A stretch of 48,554 nt of DNA from Actinomycetota bacterium (GTDB lineage: Bacteria; Actinomycetota; Thermoleophilia; RBG-16-64-13): the NCBI GenBank assembly GCA_012729575.1, contig JAAYCW010000034.1, positions 1 through 48,554 on the forward strand, in the 5' to 3' direction. This document shows, piece after piece, positions 1-9,108 of this stretch. Position 1 is the stretch's first letter, and every line of letters starts with the position of its first letter. Position numbers and translations under genes: made by a program. Under the pieces are notes generated by a model. It saw nothing but the letters and a program-made list of their open reading frames with translations. It was not told the DNA's origin and searched no databases.

Positions 1-73
1 CCTTCTGAGGGATACTGGCTCCTATGCTGGGGAACGAAGGCTGGGAGGCGATATTGCGTAGGAAACGTCGCTG

Positions 74-1318
74 GTGGTGAGGCAAGCGAGACTGGGCATC
101 GGTCTTACCCTTCTGGCTACTGTCGCCTACATCTCGCTTGGTCTGCCGGACGGGCTTCTTGGGGTGGCCTGGCCTTCCATGCGCAGCGATTTCGGCGTAC
201 CTCTTGATTCTCTTGGCGGTCTCTTTGTCTCGATGACGGTAGGCTACTTCACCTCCAGCTTTTTCGGAGGCCGTCTCACTGCGCATCTCCGTCTGGGCAC
301 CGTCCTTGCGCTTAGCACACTTTTCGCGGGCGGCGCTCTTGTGGGTTATGCCATCTCGCCCCAGTGGTGGATGGTGGTGATCATAGGGATCGCAGCGGGT
401 TTGGGCGGGGGCGGCATCGATGTAGCTCTCAACATCTACGTCGTGAATCATCACGGCGACAGCATGATGCAATGGCTGCACGCGACCTACGGGATTGGGG
501 CAACGGTGGGTCCGGTGGTCATGACCCTGGCCATTGGGTCACTAGGCAGCTGGCGCTGGGGTTACGCGCTGGTGGGGGGTCTTGAGCTTGTTCTAGCTGC
601 CGCCTTCTTCCTTACCCTTTCCCGCTGGGAAGATGGAGCAGGAGCATCCGATGGTGCAACAGCTGCTCGCAAAGACGCGCCGGAGAACGAGCGAGGTGGG
701 CATGGTCAGCACACTCCCACTCACGACACACCCATGTTGGAGACGCTGCGCGAAGGACGGGTATGGCTCAGTGTGCTCCTCTTCTTCCTGTACATGGGGA
801 TAGAGGTCACTCTTGGGAGTTGGGCCTATACCTTGTTAACCGAGGGCCGAGGCGTATCTCCCCGTCTTGCCGGGTTCTTCATGGCGAGCTACTGGGGGAT
901 CTTCACGGTCGGGAGGATGGCGGCCGGGATCTACGCGCAGCGGTTGGGCCAGCGGACCATCATTGTCGGCAGTCTGCTCGTGGCCTTAATAGGCGCAGTC
1001 CTCCTTTCCCTCAACGCGCCCGGTCTCCTTAATCTCCTCGCGTGCGCCCTTATCGGCGTCGCGATAGCTCCCGTGCTTGCCTCTCTGCTCTCGGGGACGT
1101 CGGGTCGCGTAGGCGCGCGTCACTTGGGTAATACCATCGGCATCCAGATCGCGGCTATGGGTGCCGGGAGCGCGGTGCTGCCGTCTATCACCGGGGTCAT
1201 CGCGAGGCACCTCTCTCTTCAAGCTATCCCACCTTTTCTGGCGGTCCTCACGATTATCCTAATCGGGGCTTATCTATTCTCCCTGAGAACGGGTCGGGAG
1301 ACGGCAGTCACGAGCTGA
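74..1318 (+). CDS. MFS transporter
   Basis: 414-aa ORF with about 12 hydrophobic segments and an MFS-like glycine-rich pattern (GIAAGLGGGGIDVALN, GRMAAGIYAQRLGQR). Confidence 0.85.
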   Translation: MVRQARLGIGLTLLATVAYISLGLPDGLLGVAWPSMRSDFGVPLDSLGGLFVSMTVGYFTSSFFGGRLTAHLRLGTVLALSTLFAGGALVGYAISPQWWMVVIIGIAAGLGGGGIDVALNIYVVNHHGDSMMQWLHATYGIGATVGPVVMTLAIGSLGSWRWGYALVGGLELVLAAAFFLTLSRWEDGAGASDGATAARKDAPENERGGHGQHTPTHDTPMLETLREGRVWLSVLLFFLYMGIEVTLGSWAYTLLTEGRGVSPRLAGFFMASYWGIFTVGRMAAGIYAQRLGQRTIIVGSLLVALIGAVLLSLNAPGLLNLLACALIGVAIAPVLASLLSGTSGRVGARHLGNTIGIQIAAMGAGSAVLPSITGVIARHLSLQAIPPFLAVLTIILIGAYLFSLRTGRETAVTS

Positions 1319-1601
1319 CCCGTATATCGGAAGCGTTAAAAAAAGTCCGCACCGGGACTTTCCTTGGCCCTTTAACTCTTGCAGCGAAGTGCTAATCTTG
1401 TAGCGCCGTCTATTGCATCGATGGAGGGGTCTTTCTGGTGGCCGATGGCTGCTTTAGCCTGCCCTTCTGCCTGGGTATCAATCCTGGGAATGTCGGCGTC
1501 CCCTATATCTCCTCAATGGCGGTACCGTGTGAGAGAGGTGACCGGCCACGACCCTGACGAGCACCCGGTCCGTCTCTCTTCCTTTCGGAGCTCTGGCCCT
1601 G

Positions 1602-2492
1602 TTGTCCCTTCTCTGGGGCTACAACTGGGTGGTGATGAAGGTCGGCCTGGAGAGTGCCGAGCCCTTCACGTACTCTGCTCTTAGAAATCTGGTCGGCGCC
1701 TTGGCCATTCTGGCGGTGGCTGCTGTGTTGCGCCGGCCTCTCCGACCCAAAGCCATCGGCTGGACGGCGCTGTTCGGTCTGTTCCAGACCAGTGGCTCCG
1801 CAGGTCTGGCCATGTGCGCCGTTTGTGTGGGCGGGGTGGGCAAGGTGTCGTTCCTAACCTACACCATGCCCTTCTGGCTGCTCTTGATCGCTTGGCTTGT
1901 TCTTAAGGAGCCGGTGCACGATCTCCAATGGGTCGCAGTGGGTGTCGCGATCCCCGGATTGGTTCTGATACTCGAGCCCTGGCACCTGAGAGGCATCTCC
2001 AGCAGCCTGCTGGCGATCGGAGCCGGGGTTACATGGGCGATCGCCTCTCTGATCGTGAAGCACTTGCGGGCCCGCCAGGACGTGGAGCCGCTTTCGTTCA
2101 TCGCTTGGCAGGGCATCTTCGGCTCGATCCCTCTGATCGTGATCCATTTTCTCATGGCTGAAGGCTTTCCCAGCTGGAACGCGAGCTTCATCTCCTCGCT
2201 CTTCTTCAGCGCTGTGCCCGCGAACGCCATCGCATGGGTATTGTGGCTGTACGCACTCGAGAAGCTTCCGGTGAACACGGCCGGCCTCGGCAGCCTGGCC
2301 GTTCCGGTGGTCGGAGTCGCCTCGGCTTGGGTGCAACTCGGGGAAGAACCGGGATTGCTGGAAGGCGCCGGCATGGGCCTGATAGTGGTCGCGCTGGCGG
2401 TTCTGACTGCGAGGGAGATGCGCGGAGCGCGTTCGCTCGCGAACATCCGGTTCCATCGGCGCCCGGTCCAATCACAGGCAAGCACATCGTAG
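1602..2492 (+). CDS. EamA/DMT-family permease
   Basis: About 10 hydrophobic segments; SLLWGYNWVVMKVGLESAEPFTYSALRNLVGALAIL is typical of EamA. Start codon uncertain (TTG at 1602). Confidence 0.8.
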   Translation: MSLLWGYNWVVMKVGLESAEPFTYSALRNLVGALAILAVAAVLRRPLRPKAIGWTALFGLFQTSGSAGLAMCAVCVGGVGKVSFLTYTMPFWLLLIAWLVLKEPVHDLQWVAVGVAIPGLVLILEPWHLRGISSSLLAIGAGVTWAIASLIVKHLRARQDVEPLSFIAWQGIFGSIPLIVIHFLMAEGFPSWNASFISSLFFSAVPANAIAWVLWLYALEKLPVNTAGLGSLAVPVVGVASAWVQLGEEPGLLEGAGMGLIVVALAVLTAREMRGARSLANIRFHRRPVQSQASTS

Positions 2493-2657
2493 GGTTCTGG
2501 CTGCGGGCCCGTAAGGCCTTGGACCACGGAGATCGGGCCCAGTTCTCCGTGTCGTCATCCGACCTCGGGTGATCTCCGGGTGCAACCCGCACGCTCGCAG
2601 TGAGGTAACATCGAGCAGAACGGAGTCTCGTGGCACCGCTTCGAAAGTGGGGTTACC

Positions 2658-3203
2658 GTGGATTCAACCCGTTCTGTGTCGGGCTGGCCGGCGGAAGAGG
2701 ACTTGGCTTCAAAGGAAGAGGATATCCAGGTTGTCTCCGGCCGTTGTTATGAGTGCCATGTCCAATGCGGCGTGCTCGTCCATGTCCGGCATGGAAAGGT
2801 CGTGAAGGTCGAGGGCGACCCGAACTACGTCAACCAGGGAGCCCTCTGCCCCAAGGGGCTCGCCGCGATGCGCAACCTCTATCATCGCGAACGTCTGAAC
2901 TACCCCCTCACGCGCACCCGACCGAAGGGGGAAGCCGACCCGGGTTGGGTCAGGATCACCTGGGAAGAGGCTCTCGACAGGATAGTGGCGAAGCTCAGGC
3001 AGGTGAAGGCGGAGTACGGCGCGCACGCCATCGCCATAGGACAGGGGACTGGGCGCTTCACCGTCGCCCAACATCTGCGGCTCAAGAACTCGCTCGGTTC
3101 AGCCAACACCATCGGCCCGAGCCATGTCTGCCGGGGGGATGCGGGCACCGATCCTGGAGGACGCTTCATACTCACCCGTCAGGCATGGCAAGATCGTTTG
3201 TAG
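2658..3203 (+). pseudogene. Truncated molybdopterin oxidoreductase (N-terminal fragment with the 4Fe-4S motif)
   Basis: CYECHVQCGVLVHVRHGKVVKVEGDPNYVNQGALCPKG matches the Mo-bisPGD N-terminal domain. Homology ends near ...IGPSHVCRG, so about 500-700 aa of the usual protein are missing. Confidence 0.75.
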
Positions 3204-3303
3204 GGAGGGAGCCTGCCGAACTCGTTTAGCAATAAGCACTTCAGAGGAATATAAAATACCTGGGAAAGCGGAACCTATCGAGGTGGCACAAGGGGGAATC
3301 AGT

Positions 3304-3591
3304 ATGCCTACCTACATCGTCCTCACCACTCTTACCGATGAAGGTCGCAAGACACTCCGAGACAACCCAGGCCGTATCAGAGAGGTCAACGCCGAGATGG
3401 AGGCCATGGGGGTCACCCTCAAAGACCAATACGCCCTGTTCGGCCCCTACGACTTCGTCAACGTTCTGGAGGCTCCGGATGACGCGGTCCTGACCAAGAC
3501 GCTTATGCAGTTGGCCTCCAGGGGAACCGTCTCCACCCTTACTCTGCCGGCCACGCCCACGGAGGATTTCATCGCCAGGCTGGAACACTGA
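3304..3591 (+). CDS. GYD domain-containing protein
   Basis: MPTYIVLTTLTDEGRKTLRDNPGRIREVNAEMEAMGVTLKDQYALFGPYDFVNVLEAPDD is typical of the GYD family. ATG at 3304 inside ORF 3124..3591. Confidence 0.85.
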   Translation: MPTYIVLTTLTDEGRKTLRDNPGRIREVNAEMEAMGVTLKDQYALFGPYDFVNVLEAPDDAVLTKTLMQLASRGTVSTLTLPATPTEDFIARLEH

Positions 3592-3602
3592 GGGGAGCCC
3601 GC

Positions 3603-3632
3603 GGTCGGGGTCTCCTGGTAGAGACCCCGACC
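3603..3632 (+). terminator. Rho-independent-like hairpin downstream of the GYD gene
   Basis: Perfect 12-bp inverted repeat ggtcggggtctc-ctggta-gagaccccgacc just after the GYD stop codon; short T content downstream. Confidence 0.6.
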
Positions 3633-3726
3633 TTGTCACCAGCTCCCTCGGGACCGCACGTAGGCCGGTGTGTTCCGTCGGGTGCGGGAGCTTTGAAGGC
3701 CTGAGTACACGCCGAAAGGAGTCGAG

Positions 3727-6249
3727 GTGCTTAGCGGGATTGATGAACTTCGCCGATTCAGGATCTTCGCCGAACTCGATGAGGAGGATTTCGAGGCTAT
3801 CGGGAAGATCTCCCGCGTGCGGGAGTACGAGACCGCCGAGAAGCTGACCACCGAGGGGGCTGAAGCCGATAACCTGTATCTCTTCCTGAAGGGCAAAGCA
3901 GCAGTCAAAGTGCGGGGAGCCGATGACAGGCAGATCCTCATCGACGAGTTGGGGCCGGGAGAGATGCTGGGCTGGGCGGCGGTGGTCGAGCCGCATGTCT
4001 ACACTGCCTCCGCGTGGACGACGAAGCGGTCGGAGGTAATCGTTGTCGACGGGAGCCAACTCCGCGAGCTGTGTGAAACCAACAAGCACATCGGGTACCA
4101 GGTAGCCAAAGGCATCGGCGAGATCATCTCCAAACGCTTCGGGCAGGCCGTCGGGGGCCGCGGTGGCCAGGCCATCGGAAAATACGGGATCGACGAATTG
4201 CGCCAATTTAAGATCTTCGCCGAGCTCGATGTTGCCGATCTCGACTCCATCGCACAGATAGCGCTGGTCGAGGAGTTCGAAGCCGGAGAACAATTGACCG
4301 GGGAGGGCTCGTCGGCCGACCGACTCTTCCTCTTCTTGAAGGGTAGAGCAATGGTGACGGTTCGGGGACCGAGTGGCGGCCAGGTTCTCATCGACGAACT
4401 GGGTCCGGGCGAGTTGCTCGGATGGGGAGCGGTGATGGAGCCTCATGTCTACACCGCTTCCGCGTGGACTACCGAGCCGTGTGAGCTCTTCGTCGTGGAT
4501 GGCCGTGAGCTCCGCGAGCTGTGCGACACCAACAGGCGCGTTGGATACCAGGTGGCCAAGGGTGTCGGTGAGGTGATGTCGAGGCGGTTCGGCCAAGCCA
4601 TCTCCGGGCGTCCTGAAGAGGCTCTGACCGGTCTGGGGCCTGAAGAGCTCAAGCAGTTCGACATCTTCGCCGAGCTTGACGAGTCCGAACTGGAATCGAT
4701 TGCGCAGATCTCGCACGTGCAGACTTACGACATCGGCGAGGAGCTCACGGCAGAGGGGGCCGATGCCGACAAGCTCTACCTTTTCTTGCGGGGGAAGGCG
4801 GCGGTGAAGGTGCGTTCCTCGGAGGGTCGCCAGGTGCTGATCGATGAATTGGGCCCTGGGCAGATGCTTGGTTGGGGGGCGGTGACCCCGCCTCACGTCT
4901 ACACCGCCTCTGCGTGGACTACCGAGCCCTCGGAGCTGATCGTCGTCGACGGTGAGCGACTCCGCGCCCTAGGGGAGACGAACAAGCACCTCGGATATCA
5001 GGTGGCGAGGGGCGTAGGTGAGATCATTTCTAAGCGGTTCGGACGGGTGTTGGCGGGGAAGGGCGGGCAGGTCCTCGGTGGCTATGCGATCGACGAGCTG
5101 CATCAGTTCAAGATCTTTGCCGAACTCGATGTGGCGGAGTTGGAGGCCATCGCGGGCGTATCGGACGTCCAGCAGTTCGAACCGGGTGAAGAACTCATCA
5201 CCGAGGGGAGACCGGCCGACAAGCTCTACCTCTTCCTGAAAGGCAGGGCGGCGGTGGAGGTACAGCTTCCCGAGGGTGACCAAGTGCTCATCGACGAGCT
5301 TGGTCCGGGGGAGCTCATCGGGTGGGGGGCGGTGATGGAACCCCATGTATACACGGCCACTGCCTGGACGGTCGAGCCGTCTGAGTTGATCGTGGTGGAC
5401 GGAGCCCGGCTACGAGAACTGTGCGACGACAACAAGCAGATGGGCTACAAGGTGGTCAAGGGTGTCGGCGAAGTCATGTCGAAGCGGTTCGGCCACGCAG
5501 TCGGCGGGCACGGTATCGCTGAACTGCACCAGTTCAAGGTCCTGGCCGGATTGGATATGGCCGATCTGGATGCCATCGGGAGGATCTCCTACGTGCGGGA
5601 GTTCGAAGCCCGTGAGGAGCTCATTACGGAGGGGGGTGCGGCCGACAAGTTCTACCTCATCCTCAAGGGAAAGGTGGACGTGAAGGTACGCTCGCCCGAG
5701 GGCCGCCAGGTACTGATCGACGAACTTGGAGCCGGCGAGATGCTTGGCTGGGGAGCCGTGATGGAGCCGCATGTGCACGCGGCTTCGGCTTGGACGGTGG
5801 AGCCCTCGGAACTGATCGTGGTAAACGGAGACAGTCTTCGCGAACTCTGTGAGCAAAACAAGCGCTTGGGTTACCAGGTGGTACGAGGCATTGGTGAGGT
5901 GATCTCCAAACGGTTTGGGGAGGCCTTCGGAGAGCGGGCGGAACTGCACGAGAAGGACCTTCGGGCTTTCGGCGGAGAAGAGCGGGTCATCTGGGAGAAC
6001 GGTGAGCTACAACTGACGACGCGGGCGGTCCTCATCGGCATGGAGAGCGATGCTCCCGAAGTCCTGCCGCTTGAAGCCGTCTATGACGTAGAGGTGCAGG
6101 GCGATCGGGTTGTCTTCCACGCCCACGGCGGCGATGTCACGTCGCCCCCGGTCGACGAACCGGAAAGGCTGGCTGCTCTCGCGGAGGACGAGATGCGCCG
6201 GACCCGTTACGCCCGGAGGCGCAAGGACTACTACGTCGGCTCTAACTAG
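3727..6249 (+). CDS. Protein with five tandem cyclic-nucleotide-binding-like domains and a unique C-terminal domain
   Basis: Five repeats of the pattern IDELxxFxIFAELDxxDLEAIxxIS...LYLFLKGxAxVxV...QVLIDELGPGEMLGWGAVMEPHVYTASAWT..ELIVVDGxxLRELCExNKxxGYQVxKGxGEVISKRFG. Confidence 0.93.
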   Translation: MLSGIDELRRFRIFAELDEEDFEAIGKISRVREYETAEKLTTEGAEADNLYLFLKGKAAVKVRGADDRQILIDELGPGEMLGWAAVVEPHVYTASAWTTKRSEVIVVDGSQLRELCETNKHIGYQVAKGIGEIISKRFGQAVGGRGGQAIGKYGIDELRQFKIFAELDVADLDSIAQIALVEEFEAGEQLTGEGSSADRLFLFLKGRAMVTVRGPSGGQVLIDELGPGELLGWGAVMEPHVYTASAWTTEPCELFVVDGRELRELCDTNRRVGYQVAKGVGEVMSRRFGQAISGRPEEALTGLGPEELKQFDIFAELDESELESIAQISHVQTYDIGEELTAEGADADKLYLFLRGKAAVKVRSSEGRQVLIDELGPGQMLGWGAVTPPHVYTASAWTTEPSELIVVDGERLRALGETNKHLGYQVARGVGEIISKRFGRVLAGKGGQVLGGYAIDELHQFKIFAELDVAELEAIAGVSDVQQFEPGEELITEGRPADKLYLFLKGRAAVEVQLPEGDQVLIDELGPGELIGWGAVMEPHVYTATAWTVEPSELIVVDGARLRELCDDNKQMGYKVVKGVGEVMSKRFGHAVGGHGIAELHQFKVLAGLDMADLDAIGRISYVREFEAREELITEGGAADKFYLILKGKVDVKVRSPEGRQVLIDELGAGEMLGWGAVMEPHVHAASAWTVEPSELIVVNGDSLRELCEQNKRLGYQVVRGIGEVISKRFGEAFGERAELHEKDLRAFGGEERVIWENGELQLTTRAVLIGMESDAPEVLPLEAVYDVEVQGDRVVFHAHGGDVTSPPVDEPERLAALAEDEMRRTRYARRRKDYYVGSN

Positions 6250-6261
6250 GAGGTCCGGTCG

Positions 6262-7092
6262 ATGCACACTATCATCGACCGCCGGGAGTTGACCAAGGGA
6301 GACATGATCTCCATCACGGTTGAGGCCCCGGCCATCGCCAAGAAGATCCACCCCGGGCAATTCGTCGTGCTCCGAGTAAACGAGACCGGGGAGCGCACGC
6401 CCCTCACCGTGGCTTACAAGGATGAGGTGCACGGCACCATAACCATCATCTTCCAAGTGTTGGGCAAGACCACCGCCATGCTCGCGTCTCTCAAGATTGG
6501 CGATGCCATCAAAGACCTGGTGGGTCCCTTGGGTTGCGACGAACGCTTCACCAAGGTGGGTACGGTGGTCGGCATCGGAGGGGGCTCGGGGATCGCTGTC
6601 CTGCACCACATCATGCAGGGGTACGCTGAGGTGGGCAACACGCTGATAGGAATCATAGGCGCCCGGGAGAAAGCCCTCCTCATACTCGAGGACGAGATGG
6701 AGGCCCTCTGTGAACGGCTGCTCGTCACCACCGACGACGGCAGTTACGGAATGCACGGCTTAGTGACAGATGCCCTTTCGAGGCTGGTGGAGGAGCAGGT
6801 ACACATCGACCAAGTGGTGGCCGTCGGGCCTCTCATCATGATGCGTGCCGTATGTGAAATGACCAAGCTGTATGAGATACCGACCCTGGTGAGTCTGAAC
6901 CCTATCATGGTGGACGGCACCGGCATGTGCGGCGGGTGCCGGGTGACCGTGGGTGGGGAGACCAAGTTCGCCTGCGTGGACGGCCCCCATTTCGACGGTC
7001 ACAAGGTGGACTTCGACGAGCTGATGCAGCGCAATATGATGTATGCGCGTGATGAGCGGACATCGCTACTGACCTCTATCCGGGCGCGTTGA
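6262..7092 (+). CDS. nfnA: NfnA-like FAD/NAD(P)-binding subunit (sulfide dehydrogenase/DHODH electron-transfer subunit family)
   Basis: MHTIIDRRELTKGDMISITVEAPAIAKKIHPGQFVVLRV...ERTPLTV; C-terminal DGTGMCGGCRVTVGGETKFACVDGPHFDGHKVDF 2Fe-2S motif. Confidence 0.85.
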   Translation: MHTIIDRRELTKGDMISITVEAPAIAKKIHPGQFVVLRVNETGERTPLTVAYKDEVHGTITIIFQVLGKTTAMLASLKIGDAIKDLVGPLGCDERFTKVGTVVGIGGGSGIAVLHHIMQGYAEVGNTLIGIIGAREKALLILEDEMEALCERLLVTTDDGSYGMHGLVTDALSRLVEEQVHIDQVVAVGPLIMMRAVCEMTKLYEIPTLVSLNPIMVDGTGMCGGCRVTVGGETKFACVDGPHFDGHKVDFDELMQRNMMYARDERTSLLTSIRAR

Positions 7093-7103
7093 GGAGGGCG
7101 GCG

Positions 7104-8915
7104 GTGAAAAAGAGCGAGAACGAGTCCAGGAGCATACTAGCCGGTACCGAACTCTCGACCTTCTGTCCGCATTGTCATCAGGCTCTGAATGTCTTTGACC
7201 CCGCCACCAGAAAGATCTGGGTCAGGCTGGCTGTATCAGTCCACGGGGCGAAGGGCGAACTCCTGCTGAGTCCGCAGTTCGACGTCTTCGAACGCCAGGC
7301 CGATATCGAACTGAGCGAAGGGATCGTGGTCGACGATCTCTCCTGTCCCCGTTGCGGAGAATCGCTGGTCGAGCAGCAGGCTTGCGAGGAGTGTGGTTCC
7401 CCGGCTGCGCGTCTAGTCATTTATGCTCAGTCCAAGTTGGTGGACTTCTCCATATGTACCAAGGTGGGCTGTCACTGGCACGGCATGTCGCGAGCCGACC
7501 AGGCCAAGATCAAGCCCAAGGTGTCCAGGCAGAAGAAACCCGAACAGGATGCCCTGCTGCGTATCCGTAATTTCAACGAGGTGTCTTACGGCCTCGATAG
7601 GGAACTGGCTTTGGTGGAGGCGAGCCGGTGCCTCGACTGCAAGAAGCCGGCTTGCATCGCCGCGTGCCCGGTGGAAGTGGATATCCCCGGGTTCATCAGA
7701 TTGATCAGAGAGGGGAACTTCGTGGAGGCGGCGCGTCTGGTTAAACAGAAGAATGCTCTGCCCGCCGTCTGCGGCCGTGTCTGCCCCCAGGATGACCAGT
7801 GCGAGAAGGCCTGTCTGCTGGGCAAGAAGGAGGAGCCGGTCGCCATAGGCAACCTGGAGCGGTTCGTGGCCGATTTTGAACGCGAAACGGATTCGGTCGC
7901 AATTCCACGGAAGGCTCCACCCACCGGCAAACGTGTGGCTGTGGTTGGCAGCGGTCCGGCCGGGCTTACGATGGCCGCCGATATGGTGACCAAGGGGCAT
8001 TCTGTGACCGTCTTCGAGTCGCTGCATAAGCCAGGCGGTGTGTTGGTGTACGGCATCCCGGAGTTCCGCCTGCCCAAAGCCATCGTTGAATCCGAGATCG
8101 ACTACCTGAGAAGACTCGGGGTCAAGATCGAACTCAACTCTATCGTCGGGCGCCTCTACACCATCGAAGAGCTGTTCGCTTCAGGGTACGACGCTGTGTT
8201 TGTGGGCACCGGTGCCGGACTGCCGGTGTTCATGAAGCTGCCGGGAGAGAACCTCTGCAACATCCTCTCGGCCAACGAGTACCTCACCCGCATCAATTTG
8301 ATGAAGGCCTACGCCTTCCCGGAGTACGACACCCCAGCGCCGCGAGGCCGCCAGGTGGCGGTGCTCGGCGGTGGCAATGTCGCCATGGACTGCGCGCGCA
8401 CAGCCGTCCGCATGGGCAGCCGCGAAGTATCCATCATCTACCGCCGCACCCGCGATGAGATGCCGGCCCGCACTGAGGAGACAGAACATGCCGAGCAGGA
8501 GGGGGTGAAGTTCCGCCTCCTCACCAACCCGATCCGCTTTATCGGAGATGACCGGCGCTGGGTCAAGCAGATGGAGTGCGTCCAGATGCAACTGGGAGAG
8601 CCGGACGCCTCCGGCCGGCCTAGGCCGATTCCCAGAGCGGGGTCCAACTTCCTCATGGATGTCGATATGGTCATCGTCGCCGTGGGCGCGGGTCCCAACC
8701 CGGTCCTGTTCTCCGGGTCGCCGGACCTGGAGCGTACCGACCGAGGCTACGTCAAGGCCTACACACCGTCCGGGCGTACCAGCATACCTGGGGTGTGGGC
8801 AGGTGGTGATATCGTCACCGGCTCGGCGACGGTCATCCTGGCGATGGGCGCAGCCCGCCAGGCGGCCAACGACATGCACGCGTACCTGATGGATGGGAAG
8901 AAAGAGTGGGTCTAG
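7104..8915 (+). CDS. nfnB: NfnB/GltD-like NADPH-dependent oxidoreductase large subunit with extra N-terminal Cys-rich (zinc-ribbon-like) domain
   Basis: SRCLDCKKPACIAACPVEVDIPGFI, GSGPAGLTMAADMVTKGHSVTVFE and GGGNVAMDCARTAVRMGSREVSIIYRRTRDEMPA. GTG at 7104 is preceded by AGGAGG at 7092-7097, so the provided TTG at 7089 is less likely. Confidence 0.87.
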   Translation: MKKSENESRSILAGTELSTFCPHCHQALNVFDPATRKIWVRLAVSVHGAKGELLLSPQFDVFERQADIELSEGIVVDDLSCPRCGESLVEQQACEECGSPAARLVIYAQSKLVDFSICTKVGCHWHGMSRADQAKIKPKVSRQKKPEQDALLRIRNFNEVSYGLDRELALVEASRCLDCKKPACIAACPVEVDIPGFIRLIREGNFVEAARLVKQKNALPAVCGRVCPQDDQCEKACLLGKKEEPVAIGNLERFVADFERETDSVAIPRKAPPTGKRVAVVGSGPAGLTMAADMVTKGHSVTVFESLHKPGGVLVYGIPEFRLPKAIVESEIDYLRRLGVKIELNSIVGRLYTIEELFASGYDAVFVGTGAGLPVFMKLPGENLCNILSANEYLTRINLMKAYAFPEYDTPAPRGRQVAVLGGGNVAMDCARTAVRMGSREVSIIYRRTRDEMPARTEETEHAEQEGVKFRLLTNPIRFIGDDRRWVKQMECVQMQLGEPDASGRPRPIPRAGSNFLMDVDMVIVAVGAGPNPVLFSGSPDLERTDRGYVKAYTPSGRTSIPGVWAGGDIVTGSATVILAMGAARQAANDMHAYLMDGKKEWV

Positions 8916-9039
8916 GAGAGTATGGTCCCTGCTTCGACTGGGGCAGGGTGAAGAGATGGGATTCCTTAAACCGTCGTCGGACACCGTCCCAGCGGAGCAT
9001 CGATCTTGCCATTATTCCACACGTGAACTCCTGCTAGTG

Positions 9040-9058
9040 TATAATAATAACCGGTTAT
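9040..9058 (+). promoter_or_regulatory. Putative arsM promoter: TATAAT -10 box next to palindrome ATAACCGGTTAT
   Basis: TATAAT at 9040-9045 and a perfect 12-bp palindrome at 9047-9058, about 50 nt upstream of arsM. Confidence 0.5.
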
Positions 9059-9108
9059 ACGGGTTTATATTATGCGCAGGAGGCCAATGATGCGAGAGGG
9101 GACGGACG

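Noticed and set aside
1342-1361. Hairpin AAAGTCC...GGACTTT after the first MFS gene as a terminator
   Set aside because: The stem is short (7 bp) and weak with no clear U-tract. Plausible but not strong enough to list as a feature.
3241-4896. 551-aa antisense ORF opposite the cNBD-array gene
   Set aside because: Mirror-frame artefact of high-GC repetitive coding sequence. The translation is low-complexity with no family resemblance, while the plus strand encodes a clear domain array.
3727-5950. 450-nt repeats considered as a DNA satellite or CRISPR-like array
   Set aside because: The periodicity is explained by tandem protein domains within one open reading frame. No short repeat/spacer pattern is present.
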